In this document: positions 44,206-59,531 of the stretch, piece by piece
Layout of the letters: every line of letters starts with the position of its first letter
Position numbering within the stretch: position 1 is the first letter of the stretch
Assembly (NCBI GenBank): GCA_937951875.1
Contig: CALGAN010000024.1
Coordinates: forward strand, 62,001 to 126,000
Reading direction: 5' to 3'
Source: an uncultured Alkalilimnicola sp.
Lineage (GTDB): Bacteria; Pseudomonadota; Gammaproteobacteria; Nitrococcales; AK92
DNA: 64,000 nucleotides
Notes under the pieces: model-generated
Database searches by the model: none
Told to the model about the DNA's origin: nothing
Seen by the model: the letters and a program-made list of their open reading frames with translations, nothing else
Translations under genes and position numbers: made by a program

Positions 44206-44408
44206 TGTGGATAAACTGTGCCTCGAGCGCGGGTAACTTCCTCCTGGAAACTTATCCACACGTTGTTCTTCAGTTATCCCAGCGTCGCCCGCGCCCTTAT
44301 CCCCAACGAGAAACGCTCCCAACTCATTGATCCAACGGGCGACACCGATCACTCTTCACAGCCGGAACACGTCTCTACAGTCTCAACAGGGTCTAAGGAA
44401 AAAAAGAA
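44206..44408. repeat. Origin module B (second copy)
   Basis: TGTGGATAA (minus-strand box, 44206-44214), TTATCCACA (44252-44260, again 46 bp start to start), a TTGTTC...TTATCCCAGCG segment, and GTCTAAGGAAAAAAAGAA at 44391-44408, 139 bp after the second box. Bases between the conserved parts differ from module A, so only the functional skeleton is retained. Confidence 0.65.
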
Positions 44409-44511
44409 AGGTTATTTCTATCTCACCACCGCAAGCCCACCCTTGCCTGCCACCCTTGACTTACCTAAACTGCCGGGTCCACTTCTCCGGCAACGACCAC
44501 CTGAGCAGCTC

Positions 44512-46401
44512 GTGCACTATCCCGAACGCTTCGACGTGATCGTAGTCGGCGGCGGCCACGCCGGAACCGAGGCGGCCCTGGCGGCTGCCCGTCTGGGTTG
44601 CCGCACGCTGCTACTGACCCACAACGTCGAAACCCTTGGCCAGATGAGTTGCAATCCCGCCATCGGCGGTATCGGCAAAGGCCATCTGGTCAAGGAAATT
44701 GACGCGCTAGGCGGTTACATGGCGCGCGCCGCCGATCTGAGCGGCATCCACTTCCGCATCCTCAACTCGCGCAAAGGTCCCGCCGTGCGCGCTACCCGCG
44801 CGCAAGCCGACCGCAGCCTGTACAAACAGGCCATCCGCAGCGCCATCGAGAATCAGCCGAACCTCACCCTGTTCCAGCAGGCGGTCGACGATCTGATCGT
44901 CAACGGCGAACGCATTCAGGGCGTGGTCACGCAAATGGGCTTGCGGTTCGAAGCGCCAGCCGTGGTGTTGACCGTCGGCACCTTCCTGGCTGGACGCATC
45001 CACATCGGCCTGTCCAACTACCAAGGCGGCCGCGCCGGCGATCCGCCGGCCGTCGCTCTGGCCGAACGGCTGCGCGAACTGCCGCTGCGTTGCGGCCGCC
45101 TCAAGACCGGCACGCCGCCGCGCTTGGATGGACGGACCATCGACTTCTCGCGGCTGGAACGCCAGCCCGGCGACACGCCGGTACCGGTGTTCTCCTTCCT
45201 CGGCCGTCCCGAACAGCACCCACGCCAGATCTGCTGCTGGATCACCCACACCAACGAGCGTACGCACGACATCATCCGCAGCGGTCTCGACCGCTCGCCG
45301 ATGTACACCGGCGTGATCCAGGGCATCGGTCCGCGCTATTGCCCATCGGTCGAGGACAAGATTCACCGCTTCGCCGACAAGACCTCCCATCAGGTCTTCC
45401 TCGAACCCGAGGGCCTGAACACGCACGAGATTTATCCGAACGGCATCTCCACGAGCTTGCCGTTCGATATCCAGTACCAACTGGTGCGCTCCATCAAAGG
45501 CTTGGAGAACGCCCACATCACTCGGCCGGGCTACGCCATCGAGTACGACTACTTCGATCCTCGCGATTTGCTGCCCAGCCTGGAGAACCGCTTCATCCGC
45601 GGGTTGTACTTCGCCGGCCAGATCAACGGCACCACTGGCTACGAGGAAGCCGCCGCACAGGGTCTGATCGCCGGACTCAATGCCGCGCGCGCGGTCAAGG
45701 ACTTAGAGCCCTGGACGCCGCGCCGCGACCAAGCCTACATCGGTGTGCTGATCGACGATCTGCGCACCCACGGCGCCAGCGAGCCCTACCGCATGTTCAC
45801 CAGCCGCGCCGAATACCGGCTGTCGCTGCGCGAGGACAACGCCGACCTGCGTCTCACCGAAATCGGCCGTCAACTCGGCCTGGTCGACGACGAACGCTGG
45901 GAAGCCTTCGAGCGCAAGCGCGAGGCGATCGCTCGTGAGCAGCAGCGCCTGCACTCCACGTGGCTGCGACCGGGCCAGATCGACGACGCCAAAGCCACCG
46001 CCGTGCTCGGCACGCCGCTCAAGCGCGAAGCGCGTCTGCTCGATCTGTTGCGTCGCCCAGACGTCGGCTACCGGGATCTGATCGCCTTAGCCGGCATCGA
46101 CGACACCGCCGTCGACCCGCAAGTCGCCGAGCAGGTGGAAATCCAGGCCAAGTACCAGGGCTACCTCGAGCGCCAGCGCGAGGAAATCGAACGCAACGTC
46201 CAGCACGAGACCATCCCGATCCCGGATGCCTTCGACTACGACCGCGTCTCGGGCCTGTCCAACGAGCTGCGCGACAAGCTAAAGCGCCAGCGCCCGACCA
46301 CCGTCGGCCAAGCCACGCGCATCCCGGGGATGACGCCCGCCGCCATCTCGCTGCTGCTCATCTACCTGAAAAAGCAGAATTTGCTGCAGCGAAGTGCCTG
46401 A
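44512..46401 (+). CDS. mnmG: tRNA uridine-5-carboxymethylaminomethyl(34) synthesis enzyme MnmG
   Basis: 629-residue FAD protein (GidA) that with MnmE modifies U34 of tRNAs decoding two-fold degenerate codons. The dinucleotide-binding motif [19 protein letters not shown] begins near residue 10; also visible are [47 protein letters not shown] and the C-terminal helical domain for MnmE/tRNA binding. The GTG at 44512 gives [15 protein letters not shown] and the exact E. coli length; longer in-frame reading extends into the origin region and begins with origin sequence, so it is rejected. It is the first gene to the right of the proposed oriC, transcribed away from it. rsmG overlaps its end. Confidence 0.96.
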   Translation: MHYPERFDVIVVGGGHAGTEAALAAARLGCRTLLLTHNVETLGQMSCNPAIGGIGKGHLVKEIDALGGYMARAADLSGIHFRILNSRKGPAVRATRAQADRSLYKQAIRSAIENQPNLTLFQQAVDDLIVNGERIQGVVTQMGLRFEAPAVVLTVGTFLAGRIHIGLSNYQGGRAGDPPAVALAERLRELPLRCGRLKTGTPPRLDGRTIDFSRLERQPGDTPVPVFSFLGRPEQHPRQICCWITHTNERTHDIIRSGLDRSPMYTGVIQGIGPRYCPSVEDKIHRFADKTSHQVFLEPEGLNTHEIYPNGISTSLPFDIQYQLVRSIKGLENAHITRPGYAIEYDYFDPRDLLPSLENRFIRGLYFAGQINGTTGYEEAAAQGLIAGLNAARAVKDLEPWTPRRDQAYIGVLIDDLRTHGASEPYRMFTSRAEYRLSLREDNADLRLTEIGRQLGLVDDERWEAFERKREAIAREQQRLHSTWLRPGQIDDAKATAVLGTPLKREARLLDLLRRPDVGYRDLIALAGIDDTAVDPQVAEQVEIQAKYQGYLERQREEIERNVQHETIPIPDAFDYDRVSGLSNELRDKLKRQRPTTVGQATRIPGMTPAAISLLLIYLKKQNLLQRSA

Positions 46402-47029
46402 CGTGGCGGACGCGATCGATACCCTGCTCGACCAAGGCCTGCGCCGGCTCCATCTCGATCCAGCGCTGGCACCGCCGCTGCGCGCCTACCTGGATCTGCT
46501 CGTCAAGTGGAACCGGGCCTACAACCTCTCCGCAGTGCGCGATCCGGTCGAGATGGTGCCAAAGCATCTGCTCGACAGCCTCGCCATCCTGCCGTGGGCC
46601 GGCCACGGCCGGTTGCTCGATGTCGGCAGCGGCGCCGGCTTGCCTGGCATTCCGCTGGCCATCGCGCGACCGGACCTACAGGTGACGCTGCTCGACAGCA
46701 ACGGCAAGAAAATCCGGTTCCTGCGCCAGGCGCAGATCGAACTCCGCCTTGCCAACCTATCCGTCGTCGAAAGCCGCGTCGAGGCGTACCATCCCTCGCA
46801 GCCTTTCGATCAGATCAGCTCCCGCGCCTTCGCCGAGCTCGGTACCTTCGTCGAGCTCACCCGCCATCTGCTGCGGCCGGGCGGCCGCTGGCTAGCCATG
46901 AAGGGCAGGCTCGATGACAATGAGCTGGCGCAAATCACCGCCAAGAACGTTAAGCTTCAGGTGCATCGCCTGCAGGTGCCGGGTCTCGACGCCGAGCGGC
47001 ACTTGATCGAACTCAGCCTGGCCGAATAG
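46394..47029 (+). CDS. rsmG: 16S rRNA (guanine(527)-N(7))-methyltransferase RsmG
   Basis: 211-residue SAM-dependent methyltransferase (GidB) acting on G527 of 16S rRNA. The SAM motif [17 protein letters not shown] is near residue 72; [16 protein letters not shown] and ISSRAFAEL follow in family order. The GTG at 46394 overlaps the mnmG stop by 8 bases; GTG 46403 is an alternative start. Coupling to mnmG is the usual arrangement. parA starts 27 bp after the stop. Confidence 0.95.
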   Translation: MPDVADAIDTLLDQGLRRLHLDPALAPPLRAYLDLLVKWNRAYNLSAVRDPVEMVPKHLLDSLAILPWAGHGRLLDVGSGAGLPGIPLAIARPDLQVTLLDSNGKKIRFLRQAQIELRLANLSVVESRVEAYHPSQPFDQISSRAFAELGTFVELTRHLLRPGGRWLAMKGRLDDNELAQITAKNVKLQVHRLQVPGLDAERHLIELSLAE

Positions 47030-47056
47030 AGCGGGGCGACCCGCTGGGGTAGACCC

Positions 47057-47842
47057 ATGGGCAAAGTCATCGCAGTAACCAACCAGAAAGGGGGGGTGGG
47101 CAAGACCACGACCTGCGTCAATCTGGCGGCGGCCCTGGCCGGCTTGCGCAAACGCGCCCTGTTGGTCGATCTCGATCCGCAAGGCAACGCCACGGTCGGC
47201 TCCGGCATCGACAAGGACGCGGTGAAGTTCTCCACCTACGATGTGCTGTTGGACAAAGCCACCAGCCGCGAAGCGCTGGTGACCGTGGAATCGGCCAATT
47301 ACCGGTTGCTGCCGGCCAACGGCGATCTCACCGCCGCCGAGGTGGAGCTGCTCGACGCCAAGGCGCGCGAGCAGCGGCTGCGCCTGCAGTTGGCGCGCAT
47401 CAAGGCGGATTTCGACTACATCCTGATCGACTGCCCGCCGTCGTTGAACATCCTTACGCTCAACGCGCTGGTGGCTGCCGACAGCGTGCTCATTCCGATC
47501 CAGTGCGAGTACTACGCCCTGGAGGGACTCACCGCGCTGCTCAACACCATCCGCCGGGTGCAGGACACGGTGAACAAGGACTTGAAGATCGAAGGATTGC
47601 TGCGAACCATGTTCGACCCGCGCAACAACCTGGCCAACCAGGTCGGTGCGCAGTTGATCCAGCATTTCAACGACAAGGTCTACCGCACGATGATCCCGCG
47701 CAACGTGCGCTTGGCCGAGGCGCCCAGCCATGGCTTGCCGGCCATTCAGTACGATCGCACGTCGCGCGGCGCGATCGCCTACATGGCGCTGGCTAGCGAA
47801 ATGATCCGCCGCGATCAGCGCCTCGCCCAGAACGCGGGCTGA
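47057..47842 (+). CDS. parA: Chromosome partitioning ATPase ParA (Soj)
   Basis: 261-residue Walker ATPase that moves origin regions along the nucleoid with ParB. The deviant Walker A KGGVGKTTTCVNLA starts at about residue 10, followed by VDLDPQGNAT and DYILIDCPPSLNILT (Walker B). There is no N-terminal HTH, so it is the chromosomal Soj type. It lies between rsmG and parB, 21 bp before parB, as in many gammaproteobacterial origin regions. Confidence 0.96.
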   Translation: MGKVIAVTNQKGGVGKTTTCVNLAAALAGLRKRALLVDLDPQGNATVGSGIDKDAVKFSTYDVLLDKATSREALVTVESANYRLLPANGDLTAAEVELLDAKAREQRLRLQLARIKADFDYILIDCPPSLNILTLNALVAADSVLIPIQCEYYALEGLTALLNTIRRVQDTVNKDLKIEGLLRTMFDPRNNLANQVGAQLIQHFNDKVYRTMIPRNVRLAEAPSHGLPAIQYDRTSRGAIAYMALASEMIRRDQRLAQNAG

Positions 47843-47863
47843 ACGACGACAGAGGGTTAGCTA

Positions 47864-48724
47864 ATGTCGGCAAAGCGTAGAGGACTCGGCCGCGGCCTCG
47901 ATGCCCTGTTAGGACTGGACAGCACCGCCGGCGCCGAAGCGGCGTCGGCCGACGCCGCGCTACGCCATCTGCCGGTGGAATTCCTGCAGCGCGGGCGCTA
48001 CCAGCCACGCACCGACTTCGATCCCGCCGCGCTGCAGGAGCTGGCCGATTCCATCAAGGCTCAGGGCGTGGTGCAGCCGATCGTGGTGCGCCCGCTCGGA
48101 CCGGACAAATACGAGATCGTCGCCGGCGAGCGGCGCTGGCGCGCCGCCCAGCTGGCCGGGCTCGCCGAAATTCCCGCCTTGGTGCGGGAGATTCCCGACG
48201 AAGCGGCGATCGCCGTCGCCCTGATCGAGAACATCCAGCGGCAGGATCTCAACCCACTGGAAGAGGCCGCCGCGCTCAAACGGCTCACCGAAGAGTTCGG
48301 CATGACCCATCAGGAGGTGGCCGACGCCGTCGGCCGCTCGCGGGTGGCCGTGACCAACCTGCTGCGTCTGCTCGACCTGCATCCCGACGTCAAGGGTTAC
48401 TTACAGCGCGGCGAGCTGGAAATGGGCCACGCCCGCGCCCTGGCCGGCCTGCCCGAAGCGCGCCAGCCGCAGGCAGCCGCCATGGTGGTGAGCCGCGGGC
48501 TGTCGGTGCGCGAGACCGAGGCGCTGGTCAAGCGCCTGCTGAGCGAGCAACCGGCCAAGGCGCCGGCCCGGCTCGACCCGGACATCCGCCGGCTGCAGGA
48601 CGACCTGTCCGAGCGGCTCGGCGCCACCGTGAAGATCCAGCACGGCCCCAAGGGCAGCGGCAAACTGGTCATTCAGTACAGCAGTCTGGACGAGCTCGAC
48701 GGCATCCTGAATCACATCCGCTGA
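47864..48724 (+). CDS. parB: Chromosome partitioning protein ParB (Spo0J)
   Basis: 286-residue CTP-dependent parS-binding clamp. The N-terminal basic GRGLDALLG is followed by the ParB/Srx domain with the box AGERRWRAAQLAGL (about residues 87-100) and ENIQRQDLNPLEEAAAL, the HTH MTHQEVADAVGRSRVAVTNLLRLL (about 146-169), and a C-terminal dimerisation segment. It works with ParA encoded just upstream. I could not spot a convincing parS by eye in the window. Confidence 0.95.
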   Translation: MSAKRRGLGRGLDALLGLDSTAGAEAASADAALRHLPVEFLQRGRYQPRTDFDPAALQELADSIKAQGVVQPIVVRPLGPDKYEIVAGERRWRAAQLAGLAEIPALVREIPDEAAIAVALIENIQRQDLNPLEEAAALKRLTEEFGMTHQEVADAVGRSRVAVTNLLRLLDLHPDVKGYLQRGELEMGHARALAGLPEARQPQAAAMVVSRGLSVRETEALVKRLLSEQPAKAPARLDPDIRRLQDDLSERLGATVKIQHGPKGSGKLVIQYSSLDELDGILNHIR

Positions 48725-48822
48725 TCCCTCCCCCCGAGGGTGCGTCGACGAGCCGCCGTCGCCGCCCGCCAGCAGCGACCCCCGGCGCGGTGGAGGGCAT
48801 TCCGGCCTTGTCTTTTCTGCTG

Positions 48823-48851
48823 TTGAACCCGCAGGGTCGAATCCTTATACT
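48823..48851 (+). promoter_or_regulatory. Sigma70 promoter of the atp operon
   Basis: TTGAAC (48823-48828), 17-bp spacer, TATACT (48846-48851): five of six matches at both hexamers with ideal spacing. Transcription would begin near 48858, about 100 bases before atpI, and read the whole ATP synthase operon. Confidence 0.8.
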
Positions 48852-48959
48852 GCTGCGCGGGTCGCGCCGGCCCCTTCGACAACGTCAGGATGCGCCGGGC
48901 GACCGTTTTTATGCGCGGCACCGCTCAAGCCGCCTCAGCCGAAATGGGAGGTTGTTGGG

Positions 48960-50553
<1,594 letters not shown>

Positions 50554-50597
50554 AACAGGCGGTGAATCCGTAACCCACTCACGGAGAGGATTCCGCT

Positions 50598-51068
50598 GTG
50601 AGCATTAACGCCACGCTTTTCGCGCAAATGATCGTATTTGCGCTGCTGGTCTGGTTCACGATGGCTTTCGTATGGCCGCCCATCACCCGGGCGATGGCCG
50701 AGCGGCAGCGTAAGATTGCCGAAGGCTTGGCTCGTGCGGAGCGCGGCACGCAGGAACTGGAACTGGCGCAGAAGCGGGCATCCGAGCTGCTGCAGGAGGC
50801 GCGCAAGCAGGCCGCTGAAATCCTGGAGCAGGCCAACAAGCGCGGCAACGAAATCGTTGAGGAAGCCAAGGAAGCCGCTCGCCAAGAAGGCGAGCGGCTG
50901 ACGGCGGCCGCCCACGCCCAGATTGAGCAAGAGCGCAATCGGGTCAAGGCGGAACTCCAGAAGCAGGTGGTTGCGCTGGCCCTGGCCGGCGCCGCCAAGA
51001 TCCTGCAGCGCGAGGTGGATGCCAATACCCACAACGCCATGCTCGAAGAGCTGGCCAAGCAACTGTAG
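50598..51068 (+). CDS. atpF: F0F1 ATP synthase subunit b
   Basis: 156-residue peripheral-stalk subunit: one N-terminal membrane helix (about residues 5-27, FAQMIVFALLVWFTMAFVWPPI) followed by a long charged coiled coil ending ANTHNAMLEELAKQL. The length equals the E. coli subunit. A GTG start at 50598 (GTGAGCATTAAC) with GGAGAGGA upstream. It lies 44 bp after atpE and 11 bp before atpH. Confidence 0.96.
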   Translation: MSINATLFAQMIVFALLVWFTMAFVWPPITRAMAERQRKIAEGLARAERGTQELELAQKRASELLQEARKQAAEILEQANKRGNEIVEEAKEAARQEGERLTAAAHAQIEQERNRVKAELQKQVVALALAGAAKILQREVDANTHNAMLEELAKQL

Positions 51069-51079
51069 GGCGCACCTCC

Positions 51080-51616
51080 ATGGCCGAATACAGCACCATC
51101 GCGCGGCCTTACGCCCAGGGCGTATTCAAGGCAGCTCAGGCCGCCGGCAATCTTGCCAAGTGGTCCGAGATGCTTGAGTTCGCCGCCGCCGTGGCCCGCG
51201 ACCCGACCATGAACGCCTTGCTGGGCAGCCCGAGGTTGACCAAGGAGCAGCTCGTCGAGCTGTTTCTGAGCGTCTGCGGTGATCGACTCGATGAGCAGGG
51301 CCGGAACCTGATCCGGCTGCTGGCGGAGAACCGCCGCCTACAGCTGCTTCCGCAAATCGCCGCCCAGTACGCCGAACTCCGGGCCGAGGCCGAGGCAACC
51401 GTCAACGCGCGCCTGATCACTGCACAACCCGTCGATCCCGGGACCCAGCAGAAGGTGGCCCAGGCGCTCTCGCAGCGGCTGCAGCGCAAGGTCACCCTCA
51501 GCACGGAAACGGACGCGAGCCTGCTCGGTGGCGCCATCATCCGTGCAGGGGATTTGGTCATTGACGGTTCGGTACGCGGTCGCCTCGAGCGGCTTGCCGC
51601 GACCTTGAGCCGCTAA
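51080..51616 (+). CDS. atpH: F0F1 ATP synthase subunit delta
   Basis: 178-residue subunit joining the b-dimer to the top of F1. It starts [19 protein letters not shown], the typical delta N-terminal helix bundle, and ends with [24 protein letters not shown], the conserved C-terminal segment. It lies 11 bp after atpF and 10 bp before atpA. Confidence 0.96.
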   Translation: MAEYSTIARPYAQGVFKAAQAAGNLAKWSEMLEFAAAVARDPTMNALLGSPRLTKEQLVELFLSVCGDRLDEQGRNLIRLLAENRRLQLLPQIAAQYAELRAEAEATVNARLITAQPVDPGTQQKVAQALSQRLQRKVTLSTETDASLLGGAIIRAGDLVIDGSVRGRLERLAATLSR

Positions 51617-51626
51617 GGGGATGACA

Positions 51627-53168
<1,542 letters not shown>

Positions 53169-53186
53169 CGACGACGGGGAATCCCC

Positions 53187-55465
<2,279 letters not shown>

Positions 55466-55483
55466 GCTGAACGAGGTGGCGAT

Positions 55484-55909
55484 ATGGCCATGACTATGCA
55501 GCTGGATATCGTCAGCGCCGAGACCTCCCTCTTCTCCGGGAAGGTGGAGTTCATCGCGGCGCGGGCCACCGGAGGCGAGATCGGTATTCTGCCCCGGCAT
55601 ACGCCCCTGCTGGCGCAGCTCCAGCCAGGTGAGATCCGGGTTAAGGTCGAAGGTGGCGAGGAGCAATTCTTCTACGTTTCCGGCGGCATACTCGAGGTAC
55701 AACCCGACGGCGTGACCGTGCTGGCCGATACGGCGGTGCGTGCCAAGGACTTGGACGAAGCCGCCGCGCAGGCGGCCAAGCAGCGGGCCGAGGAGGCGCT
55801 CAAGAATAGGAGCTCCGACCTGGACTACGCTAAGGCCCAGGCCGAGCTGGCTGCGGCAGTAGCTCAGCTGCGGGCGATCCAGAACCTGCGGAAGGCACTG
55901 GGCCGGTAA
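55484..55909 (+). CDS. atpC: F0F1 ATP synthase subunit epsilon
   Basis: 141-residue epsilon subunit, the last gene of the operon. The N-terminal beta sandwich ([37 protein letters not shown]) and the C-terminal two-helix inhibitory hairpin (about residues 90-140) are both present. GAGGTGG lies before the ATG at 55484. An intrinsic terminator follows within about 60 bp. Confidence 0.96.
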   Translation: MAMTMQLDIVSAETSLFSGKVEFIAARATGGEIGILPRHTPLLAQLQPGEIRVKVEGGEEQFFYVSGGILEVQPDGVTVLADTAVRAKDLDEAAAQAAKQRAEEALKNRSSDLDYAKAQAELAAAVAQLRAIQNLRKALGR

Positions 55910-55969
55910 ACACAGCGTCGGGGGCGTGACCGGCGCCCTTGATTTGGGTTCCGGTAAACGCCAGTTTGT

Positions 55970-56009
55970 AAGCCGTCGTGCGCAGTGTTGCGCCGACGGC
56001 TTTTTCTTT
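55970..56009 (+). terminator. Intrinsic terminator of the atp operon
   Basis: Outer stem AAGCCGTCG (55970-55978) with CGACGGCTT (55994-56002), extended inside by GCGC/GCGC around AGTGTT, then TTTCTTT. It separates the ATP synthase operon from glmU. Confidence 0.9.
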
Positions 56010-56026
56010 GCTCAGGAACAACAACT

Positions 56027-57397
56027 ATGCAACTGGATGTTGTAATACTCGCTGCAGGGCAAGGCACGCGCATGCGCTCCGATCTGCCGAAGGTGCTGCA
56101 CCGGCTCGGCGGTCGCCCTATGCTGACGCATGTCGTGGCTGCCGCCCGCGCCTTGGAACCCGCGCGGATCGTGGTCGTATACGGTCACGGCGGCGAGCGG
56201 GTGCGCGAAGCGGTTGCCGATCCGACCTTGCGCTGGGCTTTGCAAGATCAGCAGCTTGGCACCGGCCACGCGGTCAGCCGCGCGCTGCCGGAGCTTTCGG
56301 GGGATGGCCTGGTGCTGGTGCTGTACGGCGATGTGCCCCTGGTGCGGCCGCAGACGCTGCAGTCCCTGGTCGACGCCGCGCGCACCGGCGGTCTGGCGCT
56401 GCTGACCGTGGAGCTGGACGATCCCAGCGGCTATGGCCGCATCATCCGCGATGCCGAAGGGCGGGTGCTGCGCATCGTCGAGCACAAGGACGCCGACGAG
56501 GCGCAGCGGCGGGTGCGCGAGATCAATACCGGCCTGCTGGCCGCTCCGGCGGGCAAGCTGCGCCAATGGCTGGCGCAGCTGAGCAACGACAACGCCCAGG
56601 GTGAGTATTACCTGACCGACGTGGTAGCCATGGCGGTGGCCGACAGTACGCCGGTGACGGCGGTGCGCGCGGCCGATCCGATCGAGGTGCAGGGAGTGAA
56701 CGATCGGGCCCAGCTCGCCGAACTGGAACGGGCGCTGCAGCGCCGCCAGGCGGACGCGCTGATGCGCCAAGGCTTGACCCTGGCCGATCCGTCCCGCTTC
56801 GATTTGCGCGGCGAGCTTCGCTTCGGTCGCGACTGCTTCATCGACGTCAACGTGGTGCTGTCCGGCACCGTGCAGCTCGGCGATCGGGTCGAGATCGGCC
56901 CGAACTGCGTGATCCGCGACGCGGTGATCGAGGACGGCGCCCGCATCGAGGCGAACAGCGTGATCGAGGAGGCGCGCATCGGCGCCGGCGCCCAGGTCGG
57001 TCCGTTCGCCCGTCTGCGTCCCGGCAGCGAGCTGCAGGCGAGGACCAAGGTCGGCAATTTCGTCGAAGTAAAGAAAGCGTTGCTGCGCGAAGGCGCCAAG
57101 GTCAATCACCTGAGCTACATCGGCGACGCCGACGTCGGTCGCGACGTCAACGTCGGTGCTGGCACCATCACCTGCAACTACGATGGCGTCAACAAGCACC
57201 GGACCATCATCGGCGACCGTGCTTTCATCGGCTCCGGCACCAACCTGGTGGCGCCGGTGCAGGTCGGGCCGGGTGCTACGATCGGCGCCGGTTCGACCAT
57301 TACCCGCGATGCGCCGGCCGAGCAGCTGACGCTCACCCGCCCGCCGCAGAGGACGATCGCGGGCTGGCGGCGGCCGGAGAAGAAGCGCCAGGACTAA
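56027..57397 (+). CDS. glmU: Bifunctional GlcNAc-1-phosphate uridylyltransferase / GlcN-1-phosphate acetyltransferase
   Basis: 456-residue enzyme making UDP-GlcNAc for peptidoglycan and lipopolysaccharide; the same length as E. coli GlmU. The N-terminal pyrophosphorylase has [18 protein letters not shown] at about residues 8-25; the C-terminal left-handed beta helix (about 250-445) shows hexapeptide repeats and [12 protein letters not shown] with the catalytic His. The ATG at 56027 has AGGAA upstream and is the canonical [15 protein letters not shown] start. It is followed by a terminator and glmS, the enzyme two steps earlier in the same pathway. Confidence 0.98.
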   Translation: MQLDVVILAAGQGTRMRSDLPKVLHRLGGRPMLTHVVAAARALEPARIVVVYGHGGERVREAVADPTLRWALQDQQLGTGHAVSRALPELSGDGLVLVLYGDVPLVRPQTLQSLVDAARTGGLALLTVELDDPSGYGRIIRDAEGRVLRIVEHKDADEAQRRVREINTGLLAAPAGKLRQWLAQLSNDNAQGEYYLTDVVAMAVADSTPVTAVRAADPIEVQGVNDRAQLAELERALQRRQADALMRQGLTLADPSRFDLRGELRFGRDCFIDVNVVLSGTVQLGDRVEIGPNCVIRDAVIEDGARIEANSVIEEARIGAGAQVGPFARLRPGSELQARTKVGNFVEVKKALLREGAKVNHLSYIGDADVGRDVNVGAGTITCNYDGVNKHRTIIGDRAFIGSGTNLVAPVQVGPGATIGAGSTITRDAPAEQLTLTRPPQRTIAGWRRPEKKRQD

Positions 57398-57402
57398 CAC
57401 GG

Positions 57403-57431
57403 ACGGGCGTCGCAGCCGCGATGCCCGTTTT
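57403..57431 (+). terminator. Intrinsic terminator between glmU and glmS
   Basis: Stem ACGGGCGTCGC/GCGATGCCCGT (one G-U pair), loop AGCC, then TTT. It starts 5 bp after the glmU stop, so glmS needs its own promoter or read-through in the remaining 40 bp. Confidence 0.8.
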
Positions 57432-57472
57432 GCATTAAGCTCTCATCCGCAACAGACTCAAGGAATAGAACC

Positions 57473-59305
57473 ATGTGCGGTATCGTTGGAGCAGCAGCAG
57501 AGCGCGACGTAACCCCCATTCTGCTCGAGGGCCTCAAGCGCCTCGAATACCGCGGCTACGACTCCGCCGGGATCGTCGTGCTGCGCGAGGACGGCGTCTT
57601 TCAACGGGTGCGCGCCGTCGGCAAGGTGAGCCGGCTGCGCGAGGCCATCGCCGCCGAGCCCATCGTGGGGCGCTGCGGCATCGCCCACACGCGGTGGGCG
57701 ACCCACGGCGCACCGACCGACCGCAATGCCCATCCGCACATCTCGCACGAAGAAATCGCCATCGTCCATAACGGCATCATCGAGAACTACGAGCGGCTGC
57801 GCGAGCAGCAGCTGGCGCTCGGCTATAAGTTCGACTCCGAGACCGACACCGAGGTGGCCTGCCATCTGATCCACGCCTACTATCAGCGCAGCCGCGATCT
57901 GCTGGCGGCGGTGCAGGCGGCGGTGAAGGATCTCGAGGGCGCCTACGCGCTCGGCGTGGTCAGCAGCCGCGAGCCCGGCCGGCTGGTGGCGGCGCGCAAG
58001 GGCAGCCCGCTGGTGGTGGGGGTCGGCATCGGCGAGCACTTCGTCGCCTCGGACGTATTCGCCCTGTTGCCGGTGACCCAGCGCTTCATCTTCCTTGAGG
58101 AAGGCGACATCGTCGATTTGCGCCGCGACTACCTGGCGATCTACGACCGCGACGGCAACCGCGTGGAGCGTCCGATCCGCACCTCCGAGCTGGCGGCCGA
58201 TGCCGCCGAGCGCGGCCAGTACCGCCACTACATGCTCAAGGAGATCCACGAGCAGCCGCGCGCCATCGCCGAAACCCTGCAGGGCCGAGTGTCGGAAGAG
58301 CGGGTGCTGGAGGCGGCGTTCGGGCCGCGCGCGGCGGAGCTGTTCAAGACCGTCGAGCGAGTGCAGATCGTCGCTTGCGGCACCAGCTATCACGCCGGCC
58401 TGGTGGCCAAGTACTGGCTGGAAGGCTATGCCGGCGTGCCCTGCGACGTGGAGGTTGCCAGCGAATTCCGCTACCGGCCGCACGTGGTGTCCCGCAACAC
58501 CTTGTTCGTGACCATCTCGCAGTCGGGCGAGACCGCCGATACCCTGGCTGCCCTGCGCGCCGCCAAGACCGAGGGCTACCTCGCCTCGCTGGCGATCTGC
58601 AACGTGCCGGAAAGCTCGCTGGTGCGCGAGTCCGACCTGACGTTGATGACCCGGGCCGGTCCAGAAATCGGTGTGGCCTCCACCAAGGCCTTCACCACGC
58701 AGCTGGCGGCGTTGATGCTGCTGACCATCGCGCTGGGGCGTCACCACAAGATCGACGCCGCCACCGAGGCCAGGCTGGTACAAGCGCTGCGCGAGGTGCC
58801 GAAGCTGATCGAGCAGACGCTGAGCTTGGAGCCGGCTATCGAGAAGCTGGCCGAGCGCTTCGTCGACAAGCAGCACACGCTGTTCCTGGGGCGGGGCATG
58901 CAGTATCCCATCGCCAAGGAAGGCGCGCTCAAGCTCAAGGAGATTTCCTACATCCACGCCGAGGCGTATCCGGCCGGTGAGCTCAAGCATGGCCCGCTGG
59001 CGTTGGTCGACGATCAGATGCCGGTGGTGGCGGTGGCGCCGCACGACGACCTGGTGGAGAAGCTCAAGTCCAACCTGCAGGAAGTCCGCGCCCGCGGCGG
59101 CATGCTGTACGTGTTCGCCGCCGCCGACATTGACCTGCGCGCCGGCGACGGCTACGAGGTGTTCAGCATGCCGACCGTGCCGGAAGTGGTGGCGCCGATC
59201 GTCTACACCGTGCCGCTGCAGCTGCTGTCCTACCACGTGGCGGTGATGAAGGGCACGGACGTCGATCAGCCGCGCAATCTCGCCAAGTCGGTGACGGTGG
59301 AATAG
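57473..59305 (+). CDS. glmS: Glutamine--fructose-6-phosphate aminotransferase (isomerizing)
   Basis: 610-residue GlmS, which makes glucosamine 6-phosphate. After Met removal the catalytic cysteine is N-terminal ([10 protein letters not shown]); RGYDSAG and [18 protein letters not shown] complete the glutaminase domain (about 1-240). Two SIS domains follow, with [33 protein letters not shown] and the C-terminal KSVTVE. The length matches E. coli (609). There is no glmS ribozyme or obvious GlmZ-type target upstream by eye. A strong GC-rich hairpin (59319-59345) follows the stop but lacks a T tract. Confidence 0.98.
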   Translation: MCGIVGAAAERDVTPILLEGLKRLEYRGYDSAGIVVLREDGVFQRVRAVGKVSRLREAIAAEPIVGRCGIAHTRWATHGAPTDRNAHPHISHEEIAIVHNGIIENYERLREQQLALGYKFDSETDTEVACHLIHAYYQRSRDLLAAVQAAVKDLEGAYALGVVSSREPGRLVAARKGSPLVVGVGIGEHFVASDVFALLPVTQRFIFLEEGDIVDLRRDYLAIYDRDGNRVERPIRTSELAADAAERGQYRHYMLKEIHEQPRAIAETLQGRVSEERVLEAAFGPRAAELFKTVERVQIVACGTSYHAGLVAKYWLEGYAGVPCDVEVASEFRYRPHVVSRNTLFVTISQSGETADTLAALRAAKTEGYLASLAICNVPESSLVRESDLTLMTRAGPEIGVASTKAFTTQLAALMLLTIALGRHHKIDAATEARLVQALREVPKLIEQTLSLEPAIEKLAERFVDKQHTLFLGRGMQYPIAKEGALKLKEISYIHAEAYPAGELKHGPLALVDDQMPVVAVAPHDDLVEKLKSNLQEVRARGGMLYVFAAADIDLRAGDGYEVFSMPTVPEVVAPIVYTVPLQLLSYHVAVMKGTDVDQPRNLAKSVTVE

Positions 59306-59318
59306 CGCTCGTTGCGAC

Positions 59319-59345
59319 GCGGCCGCCCGTCAACCGGGCGGCCGC
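59319..59345. terminator. GC-rich hairpin after glmS (terminator-like, no T tract)
   Basis: Perfect 11-bp stem GCGGCCGCCCG/CGGGCGGCCGC around TCAAC, 14 bp after the glmS stop. Absence of a T tract makes intrinsic termination uncertain; it could protect the mRNA end or serve Rho-dependent termination. Confidence 0.45.
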
Positions 59346-59531
59346 ACGGAGTCCGTAACGCCTCATCGACTCGTTGTCCCGCGTGTCGCTGCGTCGGTTC
59401 GGCCTGCGTGGCGCACATCCTCCCGTCTCCCGCGTCGGGCTTGTCTCGCCGCGGCGCGACTCCCATGTCGGCTTAGGGCCCCTTGACCATCGGCGGTCGC
59501 CATACGACGAGAGACATTGGGAGTACGCTCG

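Larger units (their letters stand above)
43340..44511. other. oriC: Candidate chromosomal replication origin (oriC)
   Basis: 1.2 kb of non-coding, comparatively AT-rich sequence between ahpF and mnmG. DnaA boxes (TTATNCACA): 43353-43361 (-), 43399-43407 (+), 44206-44214 (-) and 44252-44260 (+) are perfect; 43498-43506 (+) and 44297-44305 (+) have one mismatch. A-rich tracts at 43537-43554 and 44391-44408 could unwind. Position beside mnmG-rsmG-parAB-atp is classic for gammaproteobacterial origins. Two tandem modules make it look bipartite. dnaA is not in the window, so an alternative origin beside dnaA cannot be excluded. The central 43570-44200 contains no credible gene. Confidence 0.7.

Noticed and set aside
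44218..44511. 98-residue N-terminal extension of MnmG
   Set aside because: It begins inside origin module B, reads across the second TTATCCACA box, and the protein from GTG 44512 already has the exact family length and start.
57398..57472. glmS ribozyme or sRNA-responsive leader
   Set aside because: The 75-bp gap is mostly occupied by the glmU terminator and has no ribozyme-like core; ribozymes of this class are typical of Firmicutes.
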